Positions 1 to 7,985 of a DNA stretch of 55,993 nucleotides are shown here, piece after piece. Origin of the DNA: Halobacteriales archaeon QS_4_70_19. GTDB lineage: Archaea; Halobacteriota; Halobacteria; Halobacteriales; Haloarculaceae. A program made the translations under genes and the position numbers. Position 1 is the stretch's first letter, and each line of letters begins with the position of its first letter. The stretch is from assembly GCA_003020985.1 (NCBI GenBank), contig PXRM01000002.1:1-55993 (forward strand). Reading direction: 5' to 3'. The notes beneath the pieces are model-generated. The model was not told where the DNA came from, did no database searches, and saw only the letters and a list, made by a program, of their open reading frames with translations.

Positions 1-195
1 GAGCCGACCCACTACGACCAGCACCGGCTGTTCGGCAACTGGGGCGCCCCCGCCATCGGGATGGACGAGTTCCTCGACCGCGTCCGGGAGGCGGGCTTCG
101 ACGCCTCCCGTGCACACTACGGCGGGACGACGTTCAAGACGACCGCGGACGTCGGCGAACTGGCGGACACGTTCGCCGGGCAGACCGACGGATAG
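1..195 (+). CDS. trm1: tRNA (guanine(26)-N2)-dimethyltransferase, C-terminal end (partial)
   Basis: Reading frame 1 is open from the first base to TAG at 193-195 and gives the last 64 residues of a protein whose 5' part lies outside the window. The end contains the segments [29 protein letters not shown] and TTFKT, which I recognise from the C-terminal domain of archaeal Trm1. That enzyme dimethylates G26 of tRNA using S-adenosylmethionine. The catalytic SAM domain is not visible here, so the call rests on family recall of the tail only. Confidence 0.72.
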   Translation, partial: EPTHYDQHRLFGNWGAPAIGMDEFLDRVREAGFDASRAHYGGTTFKTTADVGELADTFAGQTDG

Positions 196-241
196 CGCCG
201 GTGCGTGAACCATTTGTGTGGGTAGGGCGAACCACCGTCCA

Positions 242-1087
242 GTGGCAACGTCCGACCTCCCGGCGGCCGCCCGCGAGCACCTCGACAGCACCGTCGCGGT
301 CGGGCGGGAGGTCGTCTCGCGGGTCCGGGACAGGCGCGTGACCTTCCTGGCCGCGGCGGTCGCCTACTTCGTGGCCGTCTCGCTGCTCCCGCTGGCGGTG
401 GTGCTCGTCGTGGTCGCCTCCACGCTGGGCGGGACGGACGTCGCGCTCGTCATCATCAGCCAGGCGACGATGCTGTTCGGGCCGCAGGTCGACGGCCTGC
501 TCTACCAGGTGCTCAGTGAGGAGGCGCTGGGCGCGCGGGTGACGCTCGTCGGGCTCCCCGTGCTGCTGTGGGGGGCACTCCGGACGTTCCGCGGGCTGGA
601 CACGGCGTTCGAGGAGGTGTACGGCAGCGACGACCACAACTCTCTCCCGGCGGCACTGCTCGACGCCGCGGTCGTGTTCGTCGCCGTCACGCTCGGGGCG
701 GCCCTGATGATCGTCGTGGGGTTCATCGTGCGCGCCACCACGCCGCTCGAGAACGCCCTCGAACCGGTGGCGCTGTTCGTCGGCCTCAGCGTCGTCTTCT
801 TCCCGATGTACTACCTGTTCCCCAACGTCGACCCGGAGCCGGTCGAGGTGCTCCCGGGCACCCTGTTCACCGCCGGCACGTGGACCCTGTTCCACGTCGG
901 CCTCCAGTCGCTCCTGTTCGGCCCGGAGACGCTCGGCGGCGCGGGCGCGTTCGGGCTGGTGCTGCTCATCCTCACCTGGCTCTACGTCGGGTGCCTGCTC
1001 CTGCTCGTCGGCGCGACCATCAACGCCGTTGCACACGACCGTATCGCCGTCGGGGCCGGGGACGGGCCGCTCCCGGAGTTCGGCTGA
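242..1087 (+). CDS. YihY/BrkB (virulence factor BrkB) family membrane protein, copy 1
   Basis: A polytopic membrane protein of 281 residues with about six hydrophobic segments. The N-terminal part (VTFLAAAVAYFVAVSLLPL) and a central segment with PMYYLFPN match the YihY/BrkB family, formerly misnamed ribonuclease BN, whose transport substrate is unknown. I choose the GTG at 242, giving ATSDLPAAAREHL, because a TATA-like CATTTGTG lies about 28 nt upstream, fitting a leaderless mRNA. An in-frame GTG at 218 would add eight residues. It is followed at 1249 by a paralogue, so this looks like an old tandem duplication. Confidence 0.85.
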   Translation: MATSDLPAAAREHLDSTVAVGREVVSRVRDRRVTFLAAAVAYFVAVSLLPLAVVLVVVASTLGGTDVALVIISQATMLFGPQVDGLLYQVLSEEALGARVTLVGLPVLLWGALRTFRGLDTAFEEVYGSDDHNSLPAALLDAAVVFVAVTLGAALMIVVGFIVRATTPLENALEPVALFVGLSVVFFPMYYLFPNVDPEPVEVLPGTLFTAGTWTLFHVGLQSLLFGPETLGGAGAFGLVLLILTWLYVGCLLLLVGATINAVAHDRIAVGAGDGPLPEFG

Positions 1088-1216
1088 ACGGTTCTCGGAA
1101 CCGGATCCGCCCGACCGGAACAGTCGGCGGCGTGGAGTCCACCGGACCGGGACGGTCACCGAAAGCACGGACGGCGCCCGGACGCAGCGGCGGTGCTCCC
1201 GGTTTCCCTTCCACCC

Positions 1217-1224
1217 GTTTTATG
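1217..1224 (+). promoter_or_regulatory. TATA element of the second YihY gene
   Basis: GTTTTATG is centred about 28 nt before the ATG at 1249. This is the spacing expected if transcription starts at or next to the start codon. Confidence 0.6.
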
Positions 1225-1248
1225 TGACCGTCAGTCGAACGGCGGGCC

Positions 1249-2520
1249 ATGAACCAGCGGGCGTCGCGTTTCGTGGACGTGAGCCGGACGACCGTCCGGG
1301 CCGTCCGGTCGGACCAGATCACGTTCATCGCGGCGAGCCTGTCGTACTACGCGTTCATCTCGCTGGTACCGCTGTTGCTGCTGGGGCTCGTCGTGGCCAG
1401 CGCCGTCGGCGGGGAGCAGTTCGCCGTCGGCCTGGCCGACCGGGCCGCCGACGCGTTCGGCGAACAGGCCGGCGAGGCCGTCCGCGGGGCGTTCACCTCC
1501 GAGACGGGGCAGGGCGGTGCCACCGTCGTCGGCGTCGCCGTGCTGCTGTGGTCGGGGCTGAAGCTGTTCCGCGGCATGGACGTGGCCTTCTCGACGGTGT
1601 ACGGCGCGCCGCTTCCGGAGGGGATCGTCGAGCAGGTCCGCGACGCGGTCGTCACGCTGGCCGCGGTCGCGCTCGGCGTCGTCGCGACCGTCGGACTCGG
1701 GCTGGTCATCGCCCGGGTCGACATCCCCGCACTGGGTATCGACCTGGCCGGCATCATCGGGACGCTCCTGCTGGTGCTCGGGCTGGCGGCCGCCTTCTTC
1801 CCGCTCTACTACCTCCTCCCGGCCCGGAACGTCGCGCCGCGCGAGGCGCTGCCGGGGACCCTGTTCGCCGCCGTCGGCTGGACCGGCCTCCAGACCGGCT
1901 TCCGGGTCTACGCCGGTCAGGCCGGCACCACCGCCTACGGCGTGCTGGGCGCCGCGCTCCTGCTGGTGACGTTTCTCTACTTCGGCGGCCTCATCCTCCT
2001 CATCGGTGTGGTACTGAACGCGGTCGTCGCGGGGCGGCTCGACGAGGAGGACATTACGGACGAGATGGATAGCATCGACAGCGAGCAACGGGCCACCGAC
2101 GACATGACCGACCGAGACACCGACCTGGACCTGGACATCGACACCGAGGAACTGGACGACGAGGAACTCCGCCGTGCCGTCGAGGGGCTCCGCGAGGACC
2201 TCGCGGACTTCGAGGAGCGCATCGACGACCGCACGGTCCACCGCGAGGAGATCACGGCCGAGCTGAAGCGGTACGTCCGCGGGCAGGTCCGCAAGGGGAA
2301 GGCCCGCGGCTGGGGCCCCTACCTCGTCCTCCTGTACGGGACCGCGATGACGCTGGGGGCGTTCTACTTCCTCGGCGACATCGCGGCCGTCCTCGCGATG
2401 TTCGTCATCTGGCTCTCGACGCTCGGCCTGTACACGCTGATGTTGCTCGTCGGCGCCGGCGTCGGCGCCGCCCGCGCGCCGGGACGTGTGCGGGATCGCA
2501 TCGAGGAGTTCCGCTCCTGA
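1249..2520 (+). CDS. YihY/BrkB family membrane protein with extra C-terminal domain
   Basis: 423 residues. Residues 1 to about 265 form the YihY/BrkB domain (ITFIAASLSYYAFISLVPL near the N-terminus, FFPLYYLLP in the middle) and resemble the upstream gene. A long acidic linker (about 266-345) with charged coiled-coil character follows, then two further hydrophobic segments (about 352-400) and a basic end. The extension is absent from copy 1, so this is a fusion of the YihY domain to a second, two-span membrane module of unknown role. The stop is three bases before the PAP2 gene, so the two are probably co-transcribed. Confidence 0.87.
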   Translation: MNQRASRFVDVSRTTVRAVRSDQITFIAASLSYYAFISLVPLLLLGLVVASAVGGEQFAVGLADRAADAFGEQAGEAVRGAFTSETGQGGATVVGVAVLLWSGLKLFRGMDVAFSTVYGAPLPEGIVEQVRDAVVTLAAVALGVVATVGLGLVIARVDIPALGIDLAGIIGTLLLVLGLAAAFFPLYYLLPARNVAPREALPGTLFAAVGWTGLQTGFRVYAGQAGTTAYGVLGAALLLVTFLYFGGLILLIGVVLNAVVAGRLDEEDITDEMDSIDSEQRATDDMTDRDTDLDLDIDTEELDDEELRRAVEGLREDLADFEERIDDRTVHREEITAELKRYVRGQVRKGKARGWGPYLVLLYGTAMTLGAFYFLGDIAAVLAMFVIWLSTLGLYTLMLLVGAGVGAARAPGRVRDRIEEFRS

Positions 2521-2523
2521 GAG

Positions 2524-3459
2524 ATGGGTGCCCGCTCCGGCTCCCCGGAGGGACGGCTCGGCCTCCTCGTCGCGGCCCGTGCCGTGGGTGTCGAGTCGCT
2601 GCTCGCCGGGCTCCCGCTGCCCGTCCCCTTCCTGTTCGCCGTCGTCACGCAGCTGGGCGACGTCTGGTTCTACTTCCTGACGCTCACGACCGCCTACTGG
2701 GTCGGCGACGCCGTCCGCGGGAACGACCGCCGGACCGCCGCCCTCCTGCTGGGGTGTGCCCTGTGTGCCCTGGCGGTCACGACCACGCTGAAGGGGGTCT
2801 TCGACCTCCCGCGGCCGCCCGGCTCGTCCGTCGCCACGGGCGCCAACCAGCTCTCCGGGCTCGTGCGCGCGTTCTACCTCGACGCGGCGACGGCCGAGGG
2901 CCCCGGCTTCCCCTCCGGGCACGCGCTGGGGTCCGCGCTGGTGTGGGGCGCCGCCGCCCTCACGCTCGGGGGCAGTCGTCGGCTCCGGTTCGCCGTCGGC
3001 GGACTGGTCGTCCTCCTCGTCGGGCTCTCCCGACTCGTGCTCGGCGTCCACTTCCTCGTCGACGTCCTCGTCGGCTGGGCCGTCGGCGGGTTCATCCTCG
3101 CGTTCCTGCTCCGGGTCGGCGCCGACCGGAAGCCGGGACGGGCCCTCTCGCTGGCCGCGCTGGTCGCGCTCGTCGGCGCCATCGGGAACTTCGACGTGAC
3201 CCGCCTCACTGTCTTCGGCGCGACGCTCGGCGCCCGCATCGCCTGGGGCGCCGTCGGCGGTGACGCCCTCCGGGTCCCGGCGACCCGTCGCTCCGGGCTC
3301 GCGCTCACGGCCGTCGGACTCCCGCTGCTGGGTGTCCCCTTGGCCCTCCTCTACACCGCCGACACCACGCCGGTCACCTCGTTCACGGTGGCGGGGCTCG
3401 TCACCGCGGGCGTCATCGTGCTCCCGCTGGTCGGGGACGTGACGAGGAGCCGGGTGTGA
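2524..3459 (+). CDS. PAP2-family membrane phosphatase
   Basis: 311 residues with all three PAP2 motifs: K90-x6-R97-P98 (KGVFDLPRP), PSGH at 130-133, and SR-x5-H-x3-D (S169, R170, H176, D180). H176 would be the phosphate-accepting histidine and H133 the acid/base. Such enzymes dephosphorylate lipid phosphates or polyprenyl pyrophosphates at the membrane; the substrate cannot be read from sequence. After the catalytic core there are about three to four more hydrophobic segments. It lies immediately behind the second YihY gene, which suggests a shared envelope or lipid role. Confidence 0.92.
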   Translation: MGARSGSPEGRLGLLVAARAVGVESLLAGLPLPVPFLFAVVTQLGDVWFYFLTLTTAYWVGDAVRGNDRRTAALLLGCALCALAVTTTLKGVFDLPRPPGSSVATGANQLSGLVRAFYLDAATAEGPGFPSGHALGSALVWGAAALTLGGSRRLRFAVGGLVVLLVGLSRLVLGVHFLVDVLVGWAVGGFILAFLLRVGADRKPGRALSLAALVALVGAIGNFDVTRLTVFGATLGARIAWGAVGGDALRVPATRRSGLALTAVGLPLLGVPLALLYTADTTPVTSFTVAGLVTAGVIVLPLVGDVTRSRV

Positions 3460-3493
3460 GACGGAGGTGGAGAACGCGCTCCCTTATCCAGAT

Positions 3494-3557
3494 ATACGAG
3501 AAACGACTCACCTGTGGCTGATTTTCGTATCCGAAACGGAGGATAGAGAGAATCAGC
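3494..3557. terminator. Inverted repeats between convergent genes
   Basis: Two overlapping inverted repeats lie between the convergent PAP2 and thermosome genes: ATACGAGAAA (3494-3503) with TTTTCGTAT (3522-3530), and GCTGATT (3517-3523) with AATCAGC (3551-3557). The stretch is AT-rich compared with the genes. A bidirectional terminator is likely but not proven. Confidence 0.4.
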
Positions 3558-3604
3558 GATTCGGTCGACGGGGACGACGGGACCCGTGATGGGTCCGGGC
3601 CGGC

Positions 3605-5278
3605 CTACATCATGCCGCCCATGCCACCGCCCATACCGCCCATACCGCCGCCCATGCCGCCACCGGGGCCGCCCTCTTCCTCTTCGCCCTCGGTGGACAG
3701 GTCGCCGGCGGCGATGATGTCGTCGATCTTCAGCACGAGCGTGGCCGCCTCGGTGGCGCTGGAGAGCGCCTGCTCCTTGGCGTGGGCCGGCTCGACGACG
3801 CCGGCGTCGAACGTGTCGACCACGTCGCCGCTGAAGACGTTCAGGCCGGCGTGGGCGTCGCCGTCGGCGTGGGCCGCGCGCAGGTCGACCAGCGTGTCGA
3901 TGGAGTCGAGCCCGGCGTTCTCCGCGAGGACGCGGGGCACGAGTTCGAGCGCGTCGGCGAACGCTTCGACGGCGAGCTGCTCGCGACCCTCGACGCCGTC
4001 AGCGAACTCGCGCAAGCGGCTGGCGATCTCGACCTCGGCGGCACCGCCGCCGGCGAGGACGCGACCGTCGGCGACGGTCGTGGAGACGACGTCGAGCGCG
4101 TCACCGGTGCCGCGCTCGGTCTCGTCGACGACGTGGTCGGTGGAGCCACGGATGACGAGCGTGACGCCGTGGGCGTCCTCGCCACCCTCGACGAGGAACA
4201 TGTCGTCGGCGTCGTCGCGCGTCACGTCGGCGTGGCCCAGATCCTCGGGGCCGAAGTCGTCGAGGTCCGAGACGATGTTGGCGCCCGCGACCTCCTTCAG
4301 GAACTGCAGGTCCGACTTCTTGACGCGGCGCGCGGCGAGGATGCCCTCCTTCGCGAGGTAGTGCTGGGCGAGGTCGTCGATGCCCTTCTGGCAGAGGACG
4401 ACGTCGGCACCCGCGTCGGCGATCTGCTGGACCTTCTCTTGGAGGCGCTCCTCCTCCTTGTCGAGAAACTCCTGGAGCTGGTCCGGCGAGTCGAGGTTGA
4501 TCTGGGCGTCGGCCTCGGCCTCCTCGATCTCGATGGGCTCGTTCACGAGGAGGACATCGGCGTCCTCGACCTCGCTGGGCATGTCCGGGTGGGCCGGGTC
4601 CTTGTCGATGGCGGCGCCGTGGAGGAGTTCGGACTCGCCGACCGAGCGGCCGGTCTGGGTTTCGATGTTGACGAACTCGAGGTCGACCACGTGCGAGCCG
4701 TCGTCGGCCTCGACCGTGACGGCCTCGACGGCGTCGACGATGAGCTGTGCGAGCAGGCTCTTGTTCTGCTCGGCGCCCTTGCCCGTCATCGAGGTCTCGG
4801 CGAGCTTGCGCAGCAGGTCGGTGTCGTCGGGTTCGACCTCGGTGGCGATGTCGTCGACCAGGTCGCGGGCCTCCTCGCTGGCGAGGTGGAAGCCGCGGAT
4901 GACGGCCGACGGGTGGATGTCCTGCTCGAGGAGGTCCTCGGCGTTCTTGAGGAGCTCGCCCGCGACCGCGACGGCCGTGGTCGTGCCGTCGCCGGCCTCG
5001 TCCTCCTGTGTCTCGGCGACCTCGACGATCATCGAGGCCGTCGGGTTGTCGATGTCCATCTCCTGGAGGATGGTGACACCGTCGTTCGTGATGGTCACGT
5101 CACCCATCGAGGAGACGAGCATCTTGTCCATCCCCTTCGGCCCGAGGGTGGTCCGTACGGACTCGGCGACCGCACGAGCCGCCTCGATGTTGTGGCTCTG
5201 GGCGTCCTTGTCCTTCATCCGCTGGGAGTCCTCTCCCAGGATGATCATCGGCTGGCCCTGCATTCGCTGCTGGCTCAT
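3605..5278 (-). CDS. Thermosome subunit (group II chaperonin)
   Basis: 557 residues. The N-terminal equatorial domain has the nucleotide-binding motifs TTLGPKGMDKM and GDGTTTAVAVAG; the C-terminal equatorial domain has AGGGAAEVE, and the protein ends in a Gly-Met-rich tail typical of archaeal CCT subunits. It forms double-ring ATP-dependent folding chambers in the cytosol. I start at the ATG at 5278 (MSQQRMQGQPM) because a strong TATA box lies 28-36 nt upstream; the longer frame to 5353 would include that promoter. Haloarchaea usually carry two or three paralogues; which subunit this is cannot be decided here. Confidence 0.97.
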   Translation of the reverse strand: MSQQRMQGQPMIILGEDSQRMKDKDAQSHNIEAARAVAESVRTTLGPKGMDKMLVSSMGDVTITNDGVTILQEMDIDNPTASMIVEVAETQEDEAGDGTTTAVAVAGELLKNAEDLLEQDIHPSAVIRGFHLASEEARDLVDDIATEVEPDDTDLLRKLAETSMTGKGAEQNKSLLAQLIVDAVEAVTVEADDGSHVVDLEFVNIETQTGRSVGESELLHGAAIDKDPAHPDMPSEVEDADVLLVNEPIEIEEAEADAQINLDSPDQLQEFLDKEEERLQEKVQQIADAGADVVLCQKGIDDLAQHYLAKEGILAARRVKKSDLQFLKEVAGANIVSDLDDFGPEDLGHADVTRDDADDMFLVEGGEDAHGVTLVIRGSTDHVVDETERGTGDALDVVSTTVADGRVLAGGGAAEVEIASRLREFADGVEGREQLAVEAFADALELVPRVLAENAGLDSIDTLVDLRAAHADGDAHAGLNVFSGDVVDTFDAGVVEPAHAKEQALSSATEAATLVLKIDDIIAAGDLSTEGEEEEGGPGGGMGGGMGGMGGGMGGMM

Positions 5279-5305
5279 GGTCAAGCGAAGGATTGCGAGC
5301 AGTTC

Positions 5306-5314
5306 TATATAAAA
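5306..5314 (-). promoter_or_regulatory. TATA box of the thermosome gene
   Basis: On the minus strand this reads TTATATAG, preceded by CTT and an upstream CGA-rich BRE-like stretch. It is the best TATA consensus in the window. A strong, heat-inducible promoter is expected for haloarchaeal chaperonin genes. Confidence 0.7.
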
Positions 5315-5509
5315 GTGTCGTTCACGGCCGTCGGACTCGTCAGCACCCCCCACGGACAGTTCGGCCGCGAACCGGGGGACGGCAGGGGGAGAACGGGGAA
5401 TACCGTGTGAACGAATGACAACGACGACCGGAGGGGAACGGAAGTGTGTGCCGGGGTTTAAGTACCAGTTCGGGGGTCGACCGTCGGGGTGCCGGGGGCG
5501 CGCGGCCGG

Positions 5510-5899
5510 TCAGTCGACGGGCTCCTTCCAGTGGACCGTCGCCGTGCCGATGACGAACGCGTCGTCGGTGGTGTCGTCGCGCCGGACCCGGACGGTGTTC
5601 TCCCCGTTCACGAGCGGGGCACCGGTGATGGAGTCCATCCAGCACTGCCACCCGGACGACGGCGGGATGTCGAACCCCGAGAGCGGCCGGCCGTTGACGA
5701 GGATCTCGTGGCCGAACTCGGCCACGTCGTAGGCCTGCAACTGGACGAACCCCTCCGTCGGGTCGTCCGTCGGAACGGTGAACCGGTGCTGGTCCGTCCG
5801 GTTGCCGGCGAACTCCGCCCACGGCGTGTCGAGATCGGTCTCCTCCTCGGCCAGCAGCTCCATGAAGTTCACCAGCGCGTAGTTTGCCCGGCGTGTCAT
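5510..5899 (-). CDS. Conserved haloarchaeal protein of unknown function
   Basis: 129 residues starting MTRRANYALVNFMELL. I choose the ATG at 5899; the open frame extends to 6034, but the upstream part is proline-rich and looks non-coding. The composition (alternating hydrophobic/polar stretches, several Gly turns, HEILVNGRPLSGFDIPPSSG in the middle) suggests a beta-sandwich. I recall similar short proteins in other haloarchaea but not a function. It has no signal peptide or membrane segment and stands alone between the thermosome and the tRNA gene. Confidence 0.75.
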   Translation of the reverse strand: MTRRANYALVNFMELLAEEETDLDTPWAEFAGNRTDQHRFTVPTDDPTEGFVQLQAYDVAEFGHEILVNGRPLSGFDIPPSSGWQCWMDSITGAPLVNGENTVRVRRDDTTDDAFVIGTATVHWKEPVD

Positions 5900-6054
5900 G
5901 TCCCGACAGTCGGCGGGCGGCTGTATAGATGCGGCGCTCTCCCCCCCGGGCCGGGGTTCCTCCGGGCACGGGGGTTCGGGAGAGAACGTCGGAAGTCGGA
6001 TACTTGCGCGGTAATCCGCCTCGTTTCCGGACAACCTGTCTCAGAAATCAGGAA

Positions 6055-6135
6055 CGCCGGGACAGGGATTTGAACCCTGGATCCCAGAGGGAACACGCTT
6101 TCCAGGCGTGCGCCTTACCACTCGGCCATCCCGGC
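6055..6135 (-). tRNA. tRNA-Ser (anticodon GGA)
   Basis: The minus strand folds into a class II tRNA. The acceptor stem GCCGGGA pairs with TCCCGGC, followed by discriminator G. The anticodon arm is ACGC-CTGGAAA-GCGT, so the anticodon is GGA, reading UCC/UCU. There is a long variable arm and a T arm CAGGG-TTCAAAT-CCCTG. CCA is not encoded. A TATA-like CTTAAG at 6162-6167 lies about 29 nt upstream, overlapping the stop codon of the next gene. Confidence 0.95.
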
Positions 6136-6162
6136 TCGGGCGAGGTTAACCCGTTCTGCCGC

Positions 6163-6411
6163 TTAAGACTGTTCCTTTCCCCCCGGTCGGCTCTCGTCGT
6201 CCGGTTCCACGGCCACGAACGCCGGACCGACCCGTCGCTCCAGCAGCCGCGAGACGACCCCGGCAGCGAGGCCGACCAGCGCGGCCACCCCCAGCGCGAC
6301 CGGGAGCGTCACGGTGGCGTCGGTCAGGAGCCGGAGGGTCTGGACGCCCACGAGGAAGACGAGCGCGCCGACCAGACCCCACAGCAGCGCCGACCTGCGT
6401 CGAGGGCGCAT
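6163..6411 (-). CDS. Small two-span membrane protein
   Basis: 82 residues: a basic N-terminus (RPRRRS), two hydrophobic helices (about 9-28 and 36-56), then a charged tail ending DDESRPGGKEQS. It begins in a one-base TGATG overlap with the RidA stop, so the two are translated from one mRNA. I do not know its function. The positive-inside pattern predicts both termini in the cytoplasm. Confidence 0.7.
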   Translation of the reverse strand: MRPRRRSALLWGLVGALVFLVGVQTLRLLTDATVTLPVALGVAALVGLAAGVVSRLLERRVGPAFVAVEPDDESRPGGKEQS

Positions 6412-6794
6412 CAGTCGACGGCGGCGACGGCCTCGATCTCGACCGCGACGCCCTTCGGCAGCGCCCCGGCCTGCACCGCCGACCGGGCGGGCGGCTCCTC
6501 GCGAAAGTACGTGGCGTACGTCTCGTTCACCGTCTCGAAGTCGTCAATGTCCGCGAGGAGGACGGTCGTCTTCAGCACGTCCTCGACGCCGGCACCCGCC
6601 TCCCGCAGGACGGCGACGAGGTTGTCCAGCGCCTGCTCGGTCTGCCGGTCGACCGGCGCGTCGGCGAGGAGGTCACCGTCGGGCGTGAGGGGGATCTGCC
6701 CGGCGGTGAACACCAGTTCGCCGGCCGTCGTCGCCTGGCTGTACGCGCCGACCGCCTCGGGGGCCTCGTCGGTGTGGACGATCTCCTTGGGCAT
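6411..6794 (-). CDS. ridA: RidA-family reactive intermediate deaminase
   Basis: 127 residues, normal length for RidA. Family signatures seen: GAYSQA near the N-terminus, GQIPLTPDG, and the C-terminal block PPARSAVQAGALPKGVAVEIEA. R104 matches the arginine that binds the carboxylate of 2-aminoacrylate/imines. RidA hydrolyses enamine/imine intermediates released by PLP enzymes to 2-oxoacids and ammonia, protecting PLP enzymes. It acts as a cytosolic trimer. The start is ATG at 6794; the small membrane gene follows with a one-base overlap. Confidence 0.95.
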   Translation of the reverse strand: MPKEIVHTDEAPEAVGAYSQATTAGELVFTAGQIPLTPDGDLLADAPVDRQTEQALDNLVAVLREAGAGVEDVLKTTVLLADIDDFETVNETYATYFREEPPARSAVQAGALPKGVAVEIEAVAAVD

Positions 6795-6891
6795 GGGAGG
6801 CGGTCGGTGGGCCGGGGCGATAAAGCCCGGGTGCGGGCACCGTCGCCGCCAGAGCGTAGCCGTTAACCCCGGACACGCAGAAGCAGGGGCA

Positions 6892-7530
6892 ATGCGTGTC
6901 ATCGGAACCGTCGGGCTGGCGGGGAGCGGGAAGGGCGAGTTGGCCGAGGTGGCCCGCGAGGCCGGCGTCCCGGTCGTCACGATGGGCGACGTCATCCGGG
7001 CGGCGTGCCGGGACCGCGGGCTCGACCCGGCCGACCACCACGGCGAGGTCGCGCGGGCGCTCCGCGAGGAGGACGGCCCCGCGGCCATCGCCCGGCGGTC
7101 GCTCCCGCACGTCCGCGAGGCGCTCGACGACGCGGACGTCGTCCTCGTCGACGGCATCCGCTCGGACGCGGAGGTCGACGTCTTCGAGGGTGCCTTCGGC
7201 GAGACCTTCTCGCTGGTGAGCGTCGAGGCACCTTACGACGTGCGGGAGGAACGGGTCCAGGAGCGCGGGCGGGACAACACGGACCGGGAGACACTGGCCG
7301 AGCGCGACGCCCGCGAACTCGGCTTCGGGATGGGCCGGGCGATGGACCGTGCGGACCTCGTGGTCGGGAACGTCGCGTCGCTGGAACGCCTGCGCGAGCG
7401 CGCCCGGGCCGTCGTCGAGGAGGGCGTCGGCGCCGTGGAAAGCGACGACGGCTTCGACTGGCGCGACGGTCCCGGCGCCGAACGGCTGGACGGGACGGAG
7501 CCGACCGCCGACGGGGGTGACCCGGCGTGA
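6892..7530 (+). CDS. UPF0200 family P-loop nucleotide kinase-like protein
   Basis: 212 residues. A P-loop (GLAGSGKGE, residues 8-16) opens a nucleoside-kinase fold; a later segment has VVLVDGIRSDAEVDVF and a lid-like ERVQERGRDNTD. This matches the archaeal UPF0200 family, similar to adenylate and dephospho-CoA kinases, with no established substrate that I know. The last 40 residues are an acidic tail rich in Asp and Gly. The stop overlaps the GTG start of the UPF0201 gene (GTGA), so the products are translationally coupled. Confidence 0.88.
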   Translation: MRVIGTVGLAGSGKGELAEVAREAGVPVVTMGDVIRAACRDRGLDPADHHGEVARALREEDGPAAIARRSLPHVREALDDADVVLVDGIRSDAEVDVFEGAFGETFSLVSVEAPYDVREERVQERGRDNTDRETLAERDARELGFGMGRAMDRADLVVGNVASLERLRERARAVVEEGVGAVESDDGFDWRDGPGAERLDGTEPTADGGDPA

Positions 7531-7949
7531 CCGAGGTCTACCGCGTCGACGTCCAGATCACCGCGCCCGTCATGCCGACGGAGGTGACCGACCGCGTCCA
7601 CGACGCCGTCACCGACCTGTTCCCGGAGGCCGACATCGAGGAGGGCCACGGGGAACTCCTCGGCGAGGCCCACAGCCTGGAGACGCTCTCCGAGCGCGTC
7701 CACGAGCAGGAGATCCTCGACACCGCCCGGGGCCAGTTCTTCGGCGGGCAGCAGGGGGACACGTTCTCGTTCGACCTGAAGAAGCAGGCCGCGCTCCAGG
7801 GCGTCGTCAACTTCGCCGTGGGCGAGCCGGCCGAGCTCGGCGACATCCACGTCCGCGTGACGGTCCACGAGCCGTCGGTCGAGGCGTACGTCGACCACGT
7901 CGCACCCCCGACGGAGGACGGCAGGCCGGTCGAGGACCGGGGCGGGTAG
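7527..7949 (+). CDS. UPF0201 family (predicted RNA-binding) protein
   Basis: 140 residues from the overlapping GTG at 7527. The blocks TDRVHDAVTDLFPEADIE, QEILDTARGQFFGG, FSFDLKKQAALQGVVNFAVG and GDIHVRVT are the conserved core of the archaeal UPF0201 family, an alpha/beta protein usually annotated as RNA-binding. The tail is polar and acidic. The four-base overlap with the UPF0200 gene suggests a joint function, perhaps in RNA or nucleotide metabolism; this is inference only. Confidence 0.88.
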   Translation: MTEVYRVDVQITAPVMPTEVTDRVHDAVTDLFPEADIEEGHGELLGEAHSLETLSERVHEQEILDTARGQFFGGQQGDTFSFDLKKQAALQGVVNFAVGEPAELGDIHVRVTVHEPSVEAYVDHVAPPTEDGRPVEDRGG

Positions 7950-7985
7950 CACCGCTATCGGTCGCGAACGGCGGCAGAAGGGGAC

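Noticed and set aside
1231..3051. 606-codon minus-strand frame across YihY copy 2 and PAP2
   Set aside because: Arg/Glu/Gly-rich antisense shadow; both plus-strand genes have real motifs.
3782..5410. 542-codon plus-strand frame opposite the thermosome gene
   Set aside because: It is antisense to a clearly conserved chaperonin gene and its composition is Val/Asp/Leu-rich as expected from high-GC complement. No domain seen.
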